A DNA stretch of 64,000 nucleotides, from the NCBI RefSeq assembly GCF_032854445.1, contig NC_088302.1, positions 10,409,338 to 10,473,337 of the forward strand, written 5' to 3'. The notes under the pieces were generated by a model, which made no database searches, had not been told where the DNA came from, and worked only from the letters and a program-made list of their open reading frames with translations. Source of the stretch: Liolophura sinensis (Eukaryota > Mollusca > Polyplacophora > Chitonida > Chitonidae). Positions 47,540 through 60,500 of the stretch are shown here, in pieces; within the stretch, counting starts at the first letter, position 1; the number at the start of each line of letters is the position of its first letter. The position numbers and the translations under genes were made by a program.

Positions 47540-49281
47540 AATTAAACGCTTGATGGTAAAACCTTTTCTTGACGATTCCAGCAGCAATGTATCAAGGGGT
47601 AGATGGAAATCCTTAATGTTACTACACTCTCTAGCATGTACAATTTGGCGAGATATGTGTAAATTCTCCGGAACAAAATGAGAAAAGTGGGCGGAAGAGC
47701 ATCGGCGAATTCTGATGATCAAGAACACCACGTTCAGAACAAAGTGAAGAAAACATGAAAACCACTCTAACAGATTGGCTAGATTCATAACAGACGACAA
47801 GTACGAAAAAGAACTGGTGGAAGAACAAGAAAGGTGGACATGAAAAGACATCTCAAAAAAGAACACTTACTACAAGAAAGTTTAAAACTGTTTTTCCCCA
47901 AAAGAAAGGACACATTTTCGAGTTCCAGGCAGACATCGTAGACTTCAATAGTCACCCCTTGCAGGCCATGTGACCATTTCAGAGTGTTATGATCACTTCA
48001 AAATAGGAATACTTATATTCCATCTGCACACATTCGATCGACCAAAACTTTCCTTGCCGGCAACTGCAGACGAACCTTCGACAAGTTATACTGAATCTGC
48101 ATTTAGAACAACAGTAACCAAGTGTGAAACAATGAGTAGCACTGATTCAAATGACGACGACATTAACTCTTTACTACAAAGAGGTGTAGATATATCTTGG
48201 CAGCACCGGCATCGGTAACTGCTAAGTCTCCAACTTACCTTGCCTGAATTAGACGGCATAGATATCATTTTCAGCACTCGTAGTAAAGATAGAGAAAAAC
48301 CTCATTCTGTCTTCCATCTCCATCGAAACCTCTTCTGAACAGCCTATCCAACCAATACAAATTACCAGTCAAATGGGGGGGGTATGTTTCATTGAGATTA
48401 TAAATGCTTTCAAAGATCCTATAATCTTACAGGCGCTGATAACTGTTGTTCGAATTCTTCCGAATGGAGATATCAACACTATCACGTAGTTTTGGCAAGA
48501 ATTTCAGCGAAAGTGTAGTGTTGAATGAGCAGCAATGGTACCGTGCTTGAGGCATGATTTGGTGGAAGAGGAGTGGAAAGCTGTAGGGAGGTTGTTGGCT
48601 TACGGATGGAAGGAGCTAGGATGTTGGTCTGTAGGTATCTCCATGACCTTCATGAAACACTGCCTATATCCTAACACAGATCTCTAGTGACAGCATGAGG
48701 GCTGACTACTATAAGTTTGCTGCGCGATCTGACGCAGAGATTTTTCACACCGCTACGACAGCTAGATGAAGGTGGCCTTCTCGAGGCACTCGATTCCTAC
48801 AAGTGTAGGACAAAAATCAACGAGGAAAGAGTGGCAGCTGTGGTCCTAGAAATTGTCCCCAATGTAATTATCTAGTCACCGTGTATTGTGGTAGATTGTT
48901 GGAGGGAGGTCTTGGAAGACCTGAAAATTAGCGAGGAAAAGCTTGGGGATGTCTATCAGTCACTCATTCCAACGACTACCGCGGTCCGCCGTCGTCTGAC
49001 TTCAGAGGACTTCCAGAAGAAAATGTCTTTAACTTACTGAAAAGGTATGTGAAAGAGCTCGATGATCAAAAATTCCAACTGTTTGTTAGATTTTGCGCTG
49101 GCTCCGACTTACTTACTGTGCAAAAGATTGATGTACAGCTTGGAAAAATGAAGGAGTTTGAAAGGCGATCAGTTGCGCACACTCGCGGTTGTGCCTTACA
49201 ACTTGGCAAGGAGTATGGAAGTTATATGGAATTCTGCAACGTCCTGCAGAGTCATGTGTGGATCATGGACGGCGTTTAGAG
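47540..49281 (+). pseudogene. HECT/G2E3-like E3 ligase pseudogene of the transposon-associated type
   Basis: The clear part is 48395-49281. LVEEEWKAVGRLLAYGWKEL and MTFMKHCLYPNTDL are followed by stops at about 48686. Then KCRTKINEERVAAVVLEI, a stop, DCWREVLEDLKISEEKLGD, a frameshift near 49013, and FVRFCAGSDLLTVQKIDVQ follow. This order is that of the G2/M-specific E3 ligase-like HECT proteins common in molluscs, cnidarians and fish. The catalytic cysteine of the C-lobe (HTC) is HTR here. Protein-like pieces from 47540 and 47970 probably belong to the same decayed gene. At least three stops and a frameshift rule out function. Confidence 0.75.
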
Positions 49282-49289
49282 AAACTATT

Positions 49290-49730
49290 GACAGGGTGTG
49301 AGGAATACGGAATCTTACATCTATAAACTACACCTTTATGTGCTTTCACGTTAATTTCATGTTTTCGTTTTATTTTGACAAGACCATAGTGCTGTGAACG
49401 CACTATACTGCCTGCAGATATTGTGAGTTTTTCCACCGCAGGCAGGTTCGGGCAATTTCCATGAGACGACTGTACGTAGACGATTTCGCCTCTGCAGGAC
49501 GATAGACGCCCTGCGTCATGCAACCTCCACTCGTTAAAGTTAACCTGCTTTTCATCCCTGAGTTCACTAAAGCCGGGGGAGTTATCAGTCACTTGTCAAA
49601 GCCGTTGGTTTACCCTGGTCTCCTCCGAGGGTTTCCCCAGCAGTAATACTGACACGTCCTCTTATTGGTAAAAATAAACTTGGGAAACGTTAAACGTCAC
49701 TCAAACCAAACCAAGTCAAGCTTATTCTAA
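49290..49730. other. Possible SINE-like tail between the convergent relics
   Basis: The end at 49688-49712 (ACGTTAAACGTCACTCAAACC) resembles the GTTAAAC-plus-simple-repeat tails of mollusc SINEs, but no tRNA-like head was seen. Confidence 0.25.
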
Positions 49731-49816
49731 GGCAAAAACATATGATCTAGTGTCCTTAATCACAATGAGAAGAACAAATCAAACTAACCACCAAAAGTAT
49801 GGAATTAGACGCCATT

Positions 49817-50113
49817 TTATATGTGACGACTTAGGACCTGGTAAAGCACATCAGCATTTTCTCCACTCTGTGGAATTTGTCGCGCATTTTCCTCCATTAA
49901 AAATATGGCAAGTTGCTTCATCACAGGGAATCGCTCCCTTTCCAACTGTTTCAAATCTGCCAACATCTGTATATTAGTTTCTGACCAATTGCAAGTAATT
50001 TTGTGTTCCATACAAATTCCCACAGCTGCACATGATATTTGGGCGACCTGGCTATTTCTGCTTGGTCGTATTCGATGGTGGTTCCACAGATGAAATATTT
50101 CGTTCAGCTCGTT
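49817..50113 (-). CDS. 3' exon of an integrase-core-domain (DDE/rve-like) gene
   Basis: The acceptor TTCCTTTTTCAG at 50114-50125 leads into NELNEIFHLWNHHRIRPSR, the end of the integrase core found in many uncharacterised mollusc, cnidarian and fish proteins. A 75-residue alpha-helical tail and a stop at 49817 follow. The catalytic exons upstream (above 50.1 kb) were not found. It converges with the HECT-like pseudogene; the two may be parts of one mobile unit, which is inference. Confidence 0.55.
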   Translation of the reverse strand, partial: NELNEIFHLWNHHRIRPSRNSQVAQISCAAVGICMEHKITCNWSETNIQMLADLKQLERERFPVMKQLAIFLMEENARQIPQSGENADVLYQVLSRHI

Positions 50114-50129
50114 CTGAAAAAGGAACAAA

Positions 50130-51550
50130 AAGTATATACAAAGCAGCTGGCCAATGTGAAATCTATACTGACATGCAAAAGAAAATTACTCTAGTCTTTT
50201 CTGAGCATATTCAAGGTTATCCCAAAGAATGAAAATCTGTACTTTCTTAAGAAATAAAGCACTTAGTTATATGTAAATAATTAAATTTTAACTATCACAA
50301 CTTTCATTAGGTGTAAAATACCAGTAACACTTTAATTGTATGACTTGTACATACTGTACAAGAAGCATTGTATTGATACACTGTACAGTACTGAACAGCC
50401 ACAACACATCCAACGAGCAGTTAAAGTGTTTAAAATGTTAAATCGACCCATGAAATATTCACATGTATCCACACTGGACTTCGTGACAACGTACACAACA
50501 ATTCCTATTTAATACAGCAAATGTCAAAATACTTTAGAACTTCGGATGTTGAACAGATCGCAACAGAGTAGGTACGGCATAAAGAGATATGAGTCTGAGT
50601 CACGTCGAATAACGAGCTTCAAGTGTTATACTCTTGTGGCTATTTAACATAAGCGGCGTATATATACACATCCCCCATCAGATCATCGCGTGACCTCATC
50701 GTGTGATATACTAGCACTATAGCTAATGACATGCATGTGATTTTAGATCCAATCTTCATTAATTGTGAAAACTGTATAGGCGACCTTGATGCGAGTCGCA
50801 ACAGGCAGTGCGATTCTCCCAGAATGTGTTACCAGAAATGGAAACATTGTAACGCAGTCAAACGTTATGTTGTTTACGACAAAACCATGTGAATAGTCTG
50901 TCCCACATAGAGACATCCACATACGTGTCTCCTGTCCTAATACTCTATCCGTGGCAGTCTTAATTGAGTAGACAAGAGTTTATTCCTGAAGTTAATTGTT
51001 GCATTGTTCAAATGAGTAAACTGTTGAGGTATGTCTCCTTTGCTCGTTCTCTTCATACAACTATTGTAAAGGTTATTGATTTCTTAACTGATATCGAGTC
51101 ACGCCAACGATTCGAGACTTTGCTATTTTTTTTCTTGCCATACACTCGGGATTCCTGTCACACAGAGAAATTATTTTCATTATTTTCATAAATTATTTTC
51201 AGATGCCACAAGCTGAGTCTGTTCCGACGATTCTACCATCATGCACTGCTATAAATGGAATTTGGGATAACAAAATTTATGCTATAAATAACTCATACAA
51301 AGCTTCACCTGTGAAATGACCATTTTCCTATAAATTTCGATATATGTATGTATGTGTGCGGCAAAGCTAATTGATTTCACCACCTAAACGTGGTCTAAAC
51401 AGCTGGCCTGTCAATCACCATGGTGAATTAATGCTTTGACGGAATTGTACTTTTACGTGAAGTCGCAAACACGCGGGCGAGATTGTTGGGTCGACCCGTC
51501 GAATTCTATCAGACGAAAGGAAATAAAACATGCGCTGTTTCACGCGATTG
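50130..51550. other. Non-coding stretch
   Basis: No exon, SINE or array is recognised. Confidence 0.4.
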
Positions 51551-51554
51551 TAGC

Positions 51555-51665
51555 ATTCCACAAATTGCATCGTCTGAACGCGGCTTATGAATAAGATTTA
51601 TCCCAGTTCCATTCCACTTGTCGAAATGAACGATAGGACAAAATGCATTGCATGAACGCGGGATT
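51555..51665. repeat. Solitary copies of the 69-bp satellite found at 62 kb
   Basis: ACAAATTGCATCGTCTGAAC and GCGGCTTATGAATA, then TTCCATTCCACTTGTCGA and GCATTGCATGAACGCGG, match units of the array at 61930-62520, 10 kb away. Confidence 0.75.
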
Positions 51666-51821
51666 AGGCTTAAATACTGTTGTTAAACTTCCAGACCGAC
51701 GGTTTTCAGAATATTCGACTTTTTATAGATTCCAACCTCTCAAATTCCAGTCTGTGAACCTTGCGCAGTTAATGAAATTCATTTGTCTGTGGACAGTGTC
51801 TGGCTTTTATCAGATATAAGA

Positions 51822-52095
51822 TTTATTCATTTGAACTGATTGGAGTTCAACGCCTTATTCAAGAATATTTCACTTATACGACGGCGGCCAGCATTATGAT
51901 GAGAGGCAACCGGGCAGAGTCCGGAGGAAGCCCACGACCATCCGTATGTTGCTGCAAGACCGTCCCACGTACGGCCTGAGAGGAAGCTCACGGCGACAGC
52001 ATTGGTGAGAAGTCCCTGGGTCATTCTGCAGCGCTGAATTGGAACTATGTCCAGGCATTTCCAACCGCACTGACAATGCGGACTGGTAAGCTATA
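51822..52095 (-). repeat. SINE family A, nearly full length
   Basis: Reverse orientation: it runs from ATTGGAGTTCAACGCCTTA through CCGGGCAGAGTCCGGAGG to GGGTCATTCTGCAGCGCTGA, then degenerates before the head. Confidence 0.85.
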
Positions 52096-52639
52096 GCTTT
52101 ATCCTGTGTTATACTGCAGGTCTACTTTTCCTGTGTGTATCAGATCTAATATTTACTATTCTTTCCTTCTGTCCACTTAACAATAAATATCATTCTATTC
52201 CCCGAGTGGAATCTGGATCAGAGATAAAAACAATGGGAGATGGGTTATCACTATGTAAGATTGCTTTCGGACCTCCACTGAGCACTATTCACAGAGATGT
52301 CACTTGTTTTCGCACCTTTGGTGAGTAATTTTAATCAACAACCAGTATTACAACCCCGTCATTCATTCTTGATTAACGCAGTCAAGCAACACGGTTAGTT
52401 TTGGATTATTTTCGATTTTAGTCGTCCTCTGTAGGCGGTCAGAAAATTCATTGGAAACCATCATGAGGTTGTATCTACTTTTCTTTCATTTTACCCGCAT
52501 ACCGAAGATTGATCAAACTAATGACGAATGAAGTCCCGCTTTGTTTGAAACAAAAACCTTACCACCAGAGTTTATATGCATATATTTAAAGCCTTATTTT
52601 CCTAACTGCGGTTAAAATTTAGCTGTCTGCCTGGATTTC

Positions 52640-52818
52640 TTATCCCAACTCCTGCCAACCCGGCAAAGATTTGGTTGTGATGGGTATATAAACTCTTCCG
52701 TCTTGTGCTGCGAATCCACGCTTTCCTGAGGGCTAAATCGTCTGAAAACTTAAAGAAACTAAATCCAGGGTTCTTCGACGTCCTGTTTTCACACACCGTA
52801 TGCAGAACAGCAAACCAT
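52640..52818 (-). pseudogene. THAP-domain relic
   Basis: An ATG at 52818 gives MVCCSAYG. After a one-base shift, ENRTSKNPGFSFFKFSDD and LALRKAWIRSTRRK follow, the pattern of a THAP zinc finger (N-terminal cysteines, SFxxF, LRxxWI). The later C..H pair is lost to another frame change. THAP domains occur in P-element-type transposases and in host DNA-binding proteins; either source is possible. Confidence 0.6.
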
Positions 52819-53104
52819 TTCGTGGAAAAATTCGATATGCTCGTTATCACTTGTGTGGCTTTTTTAACACTGAACTAAATAGCGAAGCTCTGACAGCTCG
52901 TGAAAGTTGAACTTGGATGAACTCATTGGGCGGAGACTATCGAGTGTGCGGAAAAAATACATAAACCCAGCCTCATCATGTGATTTTAATGCCATATTAC
53001 TAAGATTACTGTGCTTTTTTCCTAAATTTTTTTGCACTCAATTAAACAATATATACAGAGGTAGATAATTATGGAAAAATAACCAATCTGGACAATAATC
53101 CTTT

Positions 53105-53435
53105 AACAATATTTCAGTCATATGTCCACGGTAAGTCTCTTCTTATCGTGGCAGGGCGAGTCCATACAGCATTTGTGCTTCCGTCACTGAAGTATATCAT
53201 GTTTAAGACACAGTGCACACAGGGAAACCCCAACCAGTCTCATTATATTGACACCGGGCCAACCAGTCCTGCTTCTTTTCTCTACCCTCTCAGTTCACAG
53301 TGCTCAGCGTCAAGCGAGGTAGCAGCAAGTACCATTTTTAAAGTCTTTGGTATGACCGGGCCTGGGTTTGATTACGGGATACCGCCTTCGAGGCGAACGC
53401 TGTAACCATTAGACCACTTAAGTGGTCTGAATAAG
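53105..53435 (-). repeat. SINE family C, nearly full length
   Basis: Reverse orientation. The body CACCGGGCCAACCAGTCCTG and GTACCATTTTTAAAGTCTTT is followed by the head complement CCTGGGTTTGATTACGGG and AACCATTAGACCACTTAAG, which holds B-box and A-box-like motifs. Confidence 0.8.
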
Positions 53436-54129
53436 AATGCAGATCATAGCTTTTCAGTTCAGAGTGCTGTGTTGTGCCAGTAGAATCACGACATATTCTG
53501 ACCAGGTGACACCCAGACGCTGGAAATCCGTGTAGTTGTGAGCGGTGGATTGGCCCAGTGTATATAGGGCCGATAAACATGCATTCACGAGGATCTGACA
53601 GGGCATTCAGGAGGACTCAGTCTACAGTATGTTATGGCGTTTTGATAACGTGTTGCAGTAAGATTATATGAGGTTTGTGCTTGTCACATAAAGAATGGCG
53701 AGGGGATAGAGTTAGGATGCCCGCCGAATAAAACATTGGGATATAGGTCTACTATCACTAATGATTATCTGTTCAAACACTGATCTATACATTTTATTTA
53801 AACCATCACAGCACATAATAAAAAAAATAAGAATAAGGAAAAAAACAAACAAATGCCATATCAGGACAAAATAATTTGTATTAATGATAGTACAATAACA
53901 ATTCACTCAGTTTAAGGATTGAATAATAATTGTAACAAATTTATTGGCCGAAGAAAACAACAATTGTCATTCGGTGGGCGAGTTGCCTCCCTTGCAACAG
54001 TGAAGCGCGTTTGTCTGATTAAACAATCAAAGAACAAAGTGAAGATATTCACCCAGTTGAATGTGTTGGAAAGCAAATTTGCCCCAGTCATGCAAACACA
54101 CAGATGTTTTCGCATGGCATACCTTTATA

Positions 54130-54524
54130 TTAATGCACGTACAACTGGGATACATATACTGACGGTATGGAGGCATGCATTACAATAACAACCACTATTT
54201 GGCATATAACTATTATCCAGTCCAGTCTGACCAACAAAACGTGCCACTGCTTTCTCCAGAGCTCTCTTTGGTCTGCCTTAATCTGTTCACAGAACTGGTC
54301 GTTATGTTGGCTTCCTGTCTCAGCAGCAGGGCTTGGGTTTTTACCGTCGATATGCACAGACCCAGATTTGTCATCGAAATGTTGCACCAGCTTCCGCTTT
54401 CCCATGATGCAGTGCAACGAATATGGGGGTGGTTTGTCGCCTGCAGTGCTTCTAGCCCGAAGTAAGATGACGCCGAGCATAACATCAAGGGCTGAGATGG
54501 ACATCATGACCAGCAGAATAACAG
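54130..54524 (-). CDS. Cys-loop receptor exon 6 (TM3, loop, TM4)
   Basis: A pyrimidine-rich acceptor ending CTGTCTGTAG, then TM3 (VILLVMMSISALDVMLGVIL). A loop of about 75 residues follows, with basic and acidic stretches. TM4 (VRLDWIIVICQIVVVIVMHA) and a stop at 54130-54132 complete it. Confidence 0.88.
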
Positions 54525-57500
54525 CTACAGACAGGACAAAGAACGACGAAAATTAAAAAATTAGTTTTGTATTCCATACGTAGGCCTATACACCGTTAGA
54601 TATATCGTATCTGTATATATAACACAAATCACCACATTAATTTTTTTGATTATTATATTCATCATCATGTCAAACCTGTGGTCATCACTATCTTTATTAC
54701 TAGACACTGATAAAAAATTAAACATGAAGGTAAACAGTTATTTATTTATTATTTGATTGGTGTTTTACGCCGTACTCAAGAATAGTTTACTTATACGACG
54801 GAGGCCAGCATTGTGGTGGGTGGAAACCGGGCAGAGCCCGGGGGACCGCATCCGCAGGTTGCTGTCAGACCTTCACACTTACGGCCGGAGAGGAAGCCAG
54901 CATGAGATGGACTTGAACTCACAGCGACCGCATTGGTGGGAGATTCCTGGGTCATTACTCTGCGCTAGCGAGCTAACCAACTGAGCCACGGAGGCCCCAG
55001 AAAGTAAACAGAGTGTAAATCTCACTGTATATTGCACGTGACATCTTTCACCCAATGTTGGTAACATTAATGTTACGGTTGGCCTATTTTCGATTCACAT
55101 ACCAAATACATTAATATTCTAAGAAGAACTAAAGCAAGTTTCTTAAATCTCTGTAATAGGTTAAATTAGAGGGTTAGGTTCTGCTAACCCGTGAAAACAC
55201 GTACTAAAGATGATAACATAAAAGACCAAACTTTATATCAGATATCAACATAGAGATATTTTTATCGCACTGTGATGACGGAAATTTAGAGAGTTGTTCT
55301 TATGAGCAGGGGATCCGGAGTTCAGGTCCGATTCTTGGCTCAGTGCTCAACGTTAGACGTTGACAGGACAATTACTTGGCAGCCTTATCTCAGTATACAG
55401 TGAATGGGTGAGGTATCGTGTGATGTCAGCATGGTACTCTAGTAAGGTAGCTTTGTTAACATGTTGGTAATGGGCTAGGCCTGTTTACGAGACATGACTG
55501 AGACAAATCTGAAAGTGATGTGAACCAATGTAAGCAAATAATATTATATTTTCCTACAGGTACCGAGAAACTTGTTTCCTCGTTTTGAACATACCGGCCC
55601 CGCTAGCACAGCTGGTAGAACGTCCGCTTTCGGGCCGGTGGATCCAGGGACAATCCTGGGCCCGGTCACACCTAAGACTTTAGAAAAGGAAATTGCAGCT
55701 TCCTCGCTTGGCATTCAGCATGACCCGTATCAGTATAATGGTCCGGGCGGGGCGTTGGAGGGACATTACATGAATTCTAAGGATTCCTTCGTCGTCATAT
55801 GACTGAAAAATTGTTAAGTACGACGTTAAACCCCCAAGCACTCACTCATTCACTCGATTTGAACACAGCGGATGCGCTGCTCTCTTTGCTCGCGTACATC
55901 ACCACATCATTGCTTCTGGTAGGCTTTGATCTTGAGCAGAAACATATGAAGAGTTCAGCCACAGAAGCAGATAAATAATCTTAAAAAAATGACTTGATAG
56001 AAGTCTTAATTTTTTTTTTGATAAATCGGCGTTTGCTTTTCCAACATTGTAAATTTTACACACCTGCCTTCCCATGCATATATTTTTAAAGCAGAAAGTG
56101 AATACAAACATTAATTTGATTCAATACGAAAAAATAAAATGTATTTGTCTGCATTTGTGCCTCAATTCTTCATATGTAGGCCTACATTGTACTTACTGAC
56201 AAACGGGACTTTGTCTGAGTTGGTCGGCGTACTGTCGGTAATCTGGATCAGAAAGATGACGTAGGCTAACACCAAGGTCGTGCAGACAGCTAGCTTGTCT
56301 GATAGATGTTGAGGTATCAACAAGATGAAGATGTTCAGAATGGCAAGAACAAAACTGGGGAATAGCACATTCATGACGAAATAGTGAGAGCGACGTTTGA
56401 TGTGTATGGAAAATGTCAGAACAGCACCTGAACCATTTTTCTTTTCATGCGCAGAAGACGTCTCCCCCAACACTTCCCATTGACTGTTGTCTTTTATTAC
56501 CTCATCGGTCCCTCTGAACGTACGTCTAGCATCGGTTTTAATGTGCAGACGTACAAACTTCGATTCATAGGCGTTTGATGAAATTACAAGACTGCAAGAT
56601 TGATGGTCAAAGGGAAACAAGGTAATGTCTACATAACACACGTACTTGAACATCCCAGACGGCATCCAGACAGCGCGGCCATTTTGATCCACTCTAACCT
56701 TGGTTCCGGAAGTATGAATTGGATCCAAAGATGATCCCACGCTGAAAAAGAAAATCTCGTTTGCAGCAGTGCTGTAGGTTGTCATTAAGTCAGTCAATCT
56801 GTTGAAGACTGCAATTCCAACTCGTTTTACTCTCGCTTAAATTTATCACTGAAACACGCGTTTCTTTCTGGGTGTTGCAAAAAATACATGAATATGGCTT
56901 AGCAACACATGGGCAATTTTTCAGCTATACCGTGGCTATTGTCTGAAATAAAGCTGCGTCCCAAACAGAAAACAAGAAACAACATCGCAAAGACTTTGAT
57001 TAACTCGTTTTCTTCTTTTAGTCAGAATGAAAAACAACTGCAGTCTATTTACTCCTCTTAAATTTATCAAAAAGCATGCCACTCTTTCTAGTAGTCAGGG
57101 AAAATGTGCGTCCCAAATAAACAGGAAAAACAAAATTACGAAGAATTATAAATTATTCCGTTCTCTTCGTGTTTTCGTGGCAAGACAAGAAAGTGAAGTC
57201 AAGACGAGATGCTCCAGTCTTCTTCATCTGTTTGAATATGATTAGGCAAAACAGCCTTGGCGCAGTGATTAGTTCACATTAATTCAAAGAATTATTAATC
57301 AGTTGTACATATGTACGCCTACCTATTCATAACTACAGTATCTGGTGTCCAAATTTTCTCCGCGGGTAAATAGATGGCTTCTATATCAGAGAACTGTGTG
57401 TCGTTCCAACTGAGAAATGGATCGGTCCATTCCTGAAATAGAAACGAGATTCCAGTGTGAGAGTCGAATACGGTTCAATGCGATCAGATTTTTTCTTTCT

Positions 57501-60500
57501 GATACTGGTATTAAGCAATGATCGGATGAACCAAATCTTTCCACACAGCATACTTTTATTTTTAAATTTACAAATTTACAGAAGTCAGAGATTGAGCTGA
57601 GCCAGAGAACTGTTTATACTGATGGCAATTCAAGCCACACACTTGATAAACGTACCAAGCCATTATCATATAGCCTAGTTCGAGGTCGCTATGATATTTT
57701 TACCGAATTGTTTACCTGCTGGATGTAAAAAGAAAATTAGAGGCATCTGCAGGTTCATAAAGTCAAACTGAGTATTAGGATATTTAATGTCAAAAAAATT
57801 TAATACCACATCGGATTAAATCAGCTTCAAAAATGACAACTCTCAAGTAATACAAACTTTCCGATATTTGCACGCATGATATGTGCATAAACCAAAGGAG
57901 ACTACTTCTCTTTGTATCTCCCACAACGCAAGCTAACAAATAAACCTGAATCAGCTGAAAATTCTAGCTGTCAATATACTTCTATCCCTCAATGTTTTGG
58001 ATAATGGTCGAATTTTTTTCTTTTTTCCTTGTTGGAAAGTGTAAATGATCTAAACAAATGGAGTACATAAAGAACTCGAGAGTGCATAAAATGTATAAAT
58101 TAAAAGGATTCACGTTATTGAATTCCAATATATATTTCAAAGACTAAATGGAAAGTTCTGAATCCAACATAACACTGTGCCCCTCACTCATTAGTATTAA
58201 AACAAAAACACAGCAAACAGTGATGTCAGTGTTCGCTTTTTGGTATTTTGAGCAAACTAATACTCACAATTTTTATGATTCCATGACAAGTCATGCTTTG
58301 CTCCGTCTCATCCTGTTTAACCGAAAGAAAATATATTACTAACTAACAAACGTGATGAAATATTTCACAGCGGTTGTGCTGCAAAGATCACAAGGCTGTT
58401 TTCATTTATTCATTCGATAAATATATGATAAATATATGAAATGTATATCAATTATGTTATTATATAATATCATCCCTTCCTCTCCGGTCGTGCGTGGGAT
58501 GGTCTGCGGAAGGTCGTGGGTATTCCCCGGTCTCTGCCCGGTTTCCTCCCAAAATAATGCCTGCGGATAGTCGTGGATATTCCCCGGGCTCAGCCCGGTT
58601 TCCTCCCACCATAATTCTAGCCACCGTCGTATAAGTGAAATGTAAAACACCAAACTAATAAATAAATTAATACAATATCACTGTGAAATCATTTAGAAGA
58701 TATGGCCAATAATCTCTCAAACCAACAAGCTCTCAATCGCACGAACACAAACTGTACCCACCAATCCCACAATCCCTTTGAACGCAAATCCGATATCGAT
58801 GTCCACGGTATCATTGTACCTGAGAACCGGCAGGGCAAGTGGGTTGTAGGTGGAGAAAAGTGAGTCCAACATTTCCGACTCCGGGGACGTCGCTAGAAAC
58901 AGAAATACCTAAAAATATTATTATGTCAAGACTCGATGTCTTATTGTCATGTAAAATTTTGACAGTTTATTGCTTTGTGAACTGTTTGGCGAATTGTTTT
59001 AGTCTTGAAGGGTATCCATTTTCGGGTGGAGAGAGAGAGGGGGGAATCTTGACGGTTTTTTTTGGTATACCATTGTTCGCGTGGGTATTATATTGTCTGA
59101 TATTTCGTCGAGAATCCCGAAGGATGAGTGGAAGTAGTTATCTTCGGGACGAAATATTAAGCCATATACCCACGCAACACGCTGGTAGACTTGTTGTGCA
59201 TTTATATAACGAATTTCACAATGAAGAGAATTATGAACATCTTTTGTTGAATTAATAACAGTAGGCCTACGTTAAGCGTTGCATGCTGTAGTTGTTTGGG
59301 GAAAGGGAGAGTGTGTTTTGTTTAGGTTGTTTACGGACGCTTAACGAGACTTAAACTTAAATAAAAATAAACGAAAATAAATTATCTGGTAAAGGTCCAA
59401 GGACGTATGTCGGGATTATCTCAACTATAATCATCTAAACGGTGATAAATTCAGATTTAACAGATTTCCGTCTACATTATGAGTTATAACCCTATTAGAC
59501 TTGACATTGATGTTTTGTGGCGAATAAGACGGGAAAGAGAAGGTCCTGATTTGTTTGATTGATTCCCTGATGTCAGTACAGACAAAAGCTAACGCTGGTC
59601 TCTCCAGGCAGAGACGAAGACGAACATCTCCTCAGTAACAGAAAGTGTGGACGAAAAACAAAAGTGGCGAATCGCTGTTTGTGATAGTGTATTCGTTGAA
59701 TTTGCATAGGCCTAGCTTTCATATTGTACAACCAAAGCTTACTAGCCTATAACTGGTCTTTTTCCGTATACTGCGACATCGGAAAGCCATTTATTTTCGC
59801 TCTCGTGATCTCTAATTTTTGGGATGTTTCACACAATTTGCTGATGCTGAACCCTTTAGAACTAATTTCGACGAGACAATGCGCCCTCGACCAGTAGGGC
59901 CACACCGAATTACTTCCCTTGATGTCGCTGTCCCGCTTAAAGGCGTGTTAATAGGAGTAAGCTGCGGTGAGGTGTGCCCTCCGAGAAAATTGCTCATGGC
60001 AAGTTTTCGAGTTAAAGCGACATAAGCCAGTTGAACACCTAGATTTAAGACAGATTTTATTTTTGTAAACTTATCCGGAAAGCCTTGGGCAAACGTTATG
60101 TATTTTTTAAAATACATTTGGAAGGATTTTAAAAATTCTAGACCAAAATACAGCTTCTGCGATTGCGTCAAATGTAGGCCTATATTGAAGTGATATGTAA
60201 TTTGAAAACTGCATTTAAGATCTCGAGACATTTCTACGGCTCTTAAAGGATGATATCGTGTGGTTTTACATCCTGTTGCCTCGAAAATATGTGTTACTGT
60301 CATTATTTCACCTACATACTGCATGCTTTGATAGGCCAGATCCCACTTCTCGTAGTTTCGCGCCCCACAAACTAATCTCGCGTTACGTCATAGTCGTTGT
60401 CGTGTAACAAGGGACGTAAGATGCATGCCTGTTAGTGCCGTTCATGGCCTTGTTTGAGAAGGGTGGCACGTTTTCGGACCTCACAAACTGCCAAACTTAA

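Noticed and set aside
54541-54570. Upstream extension of receptor TM3 reading SFFVLSVAV
   Set aside because: An in-frame stop lies just before it and it forms the pyrimidine tract of the acceptor; the spliced join gives a TM3 of normal length.
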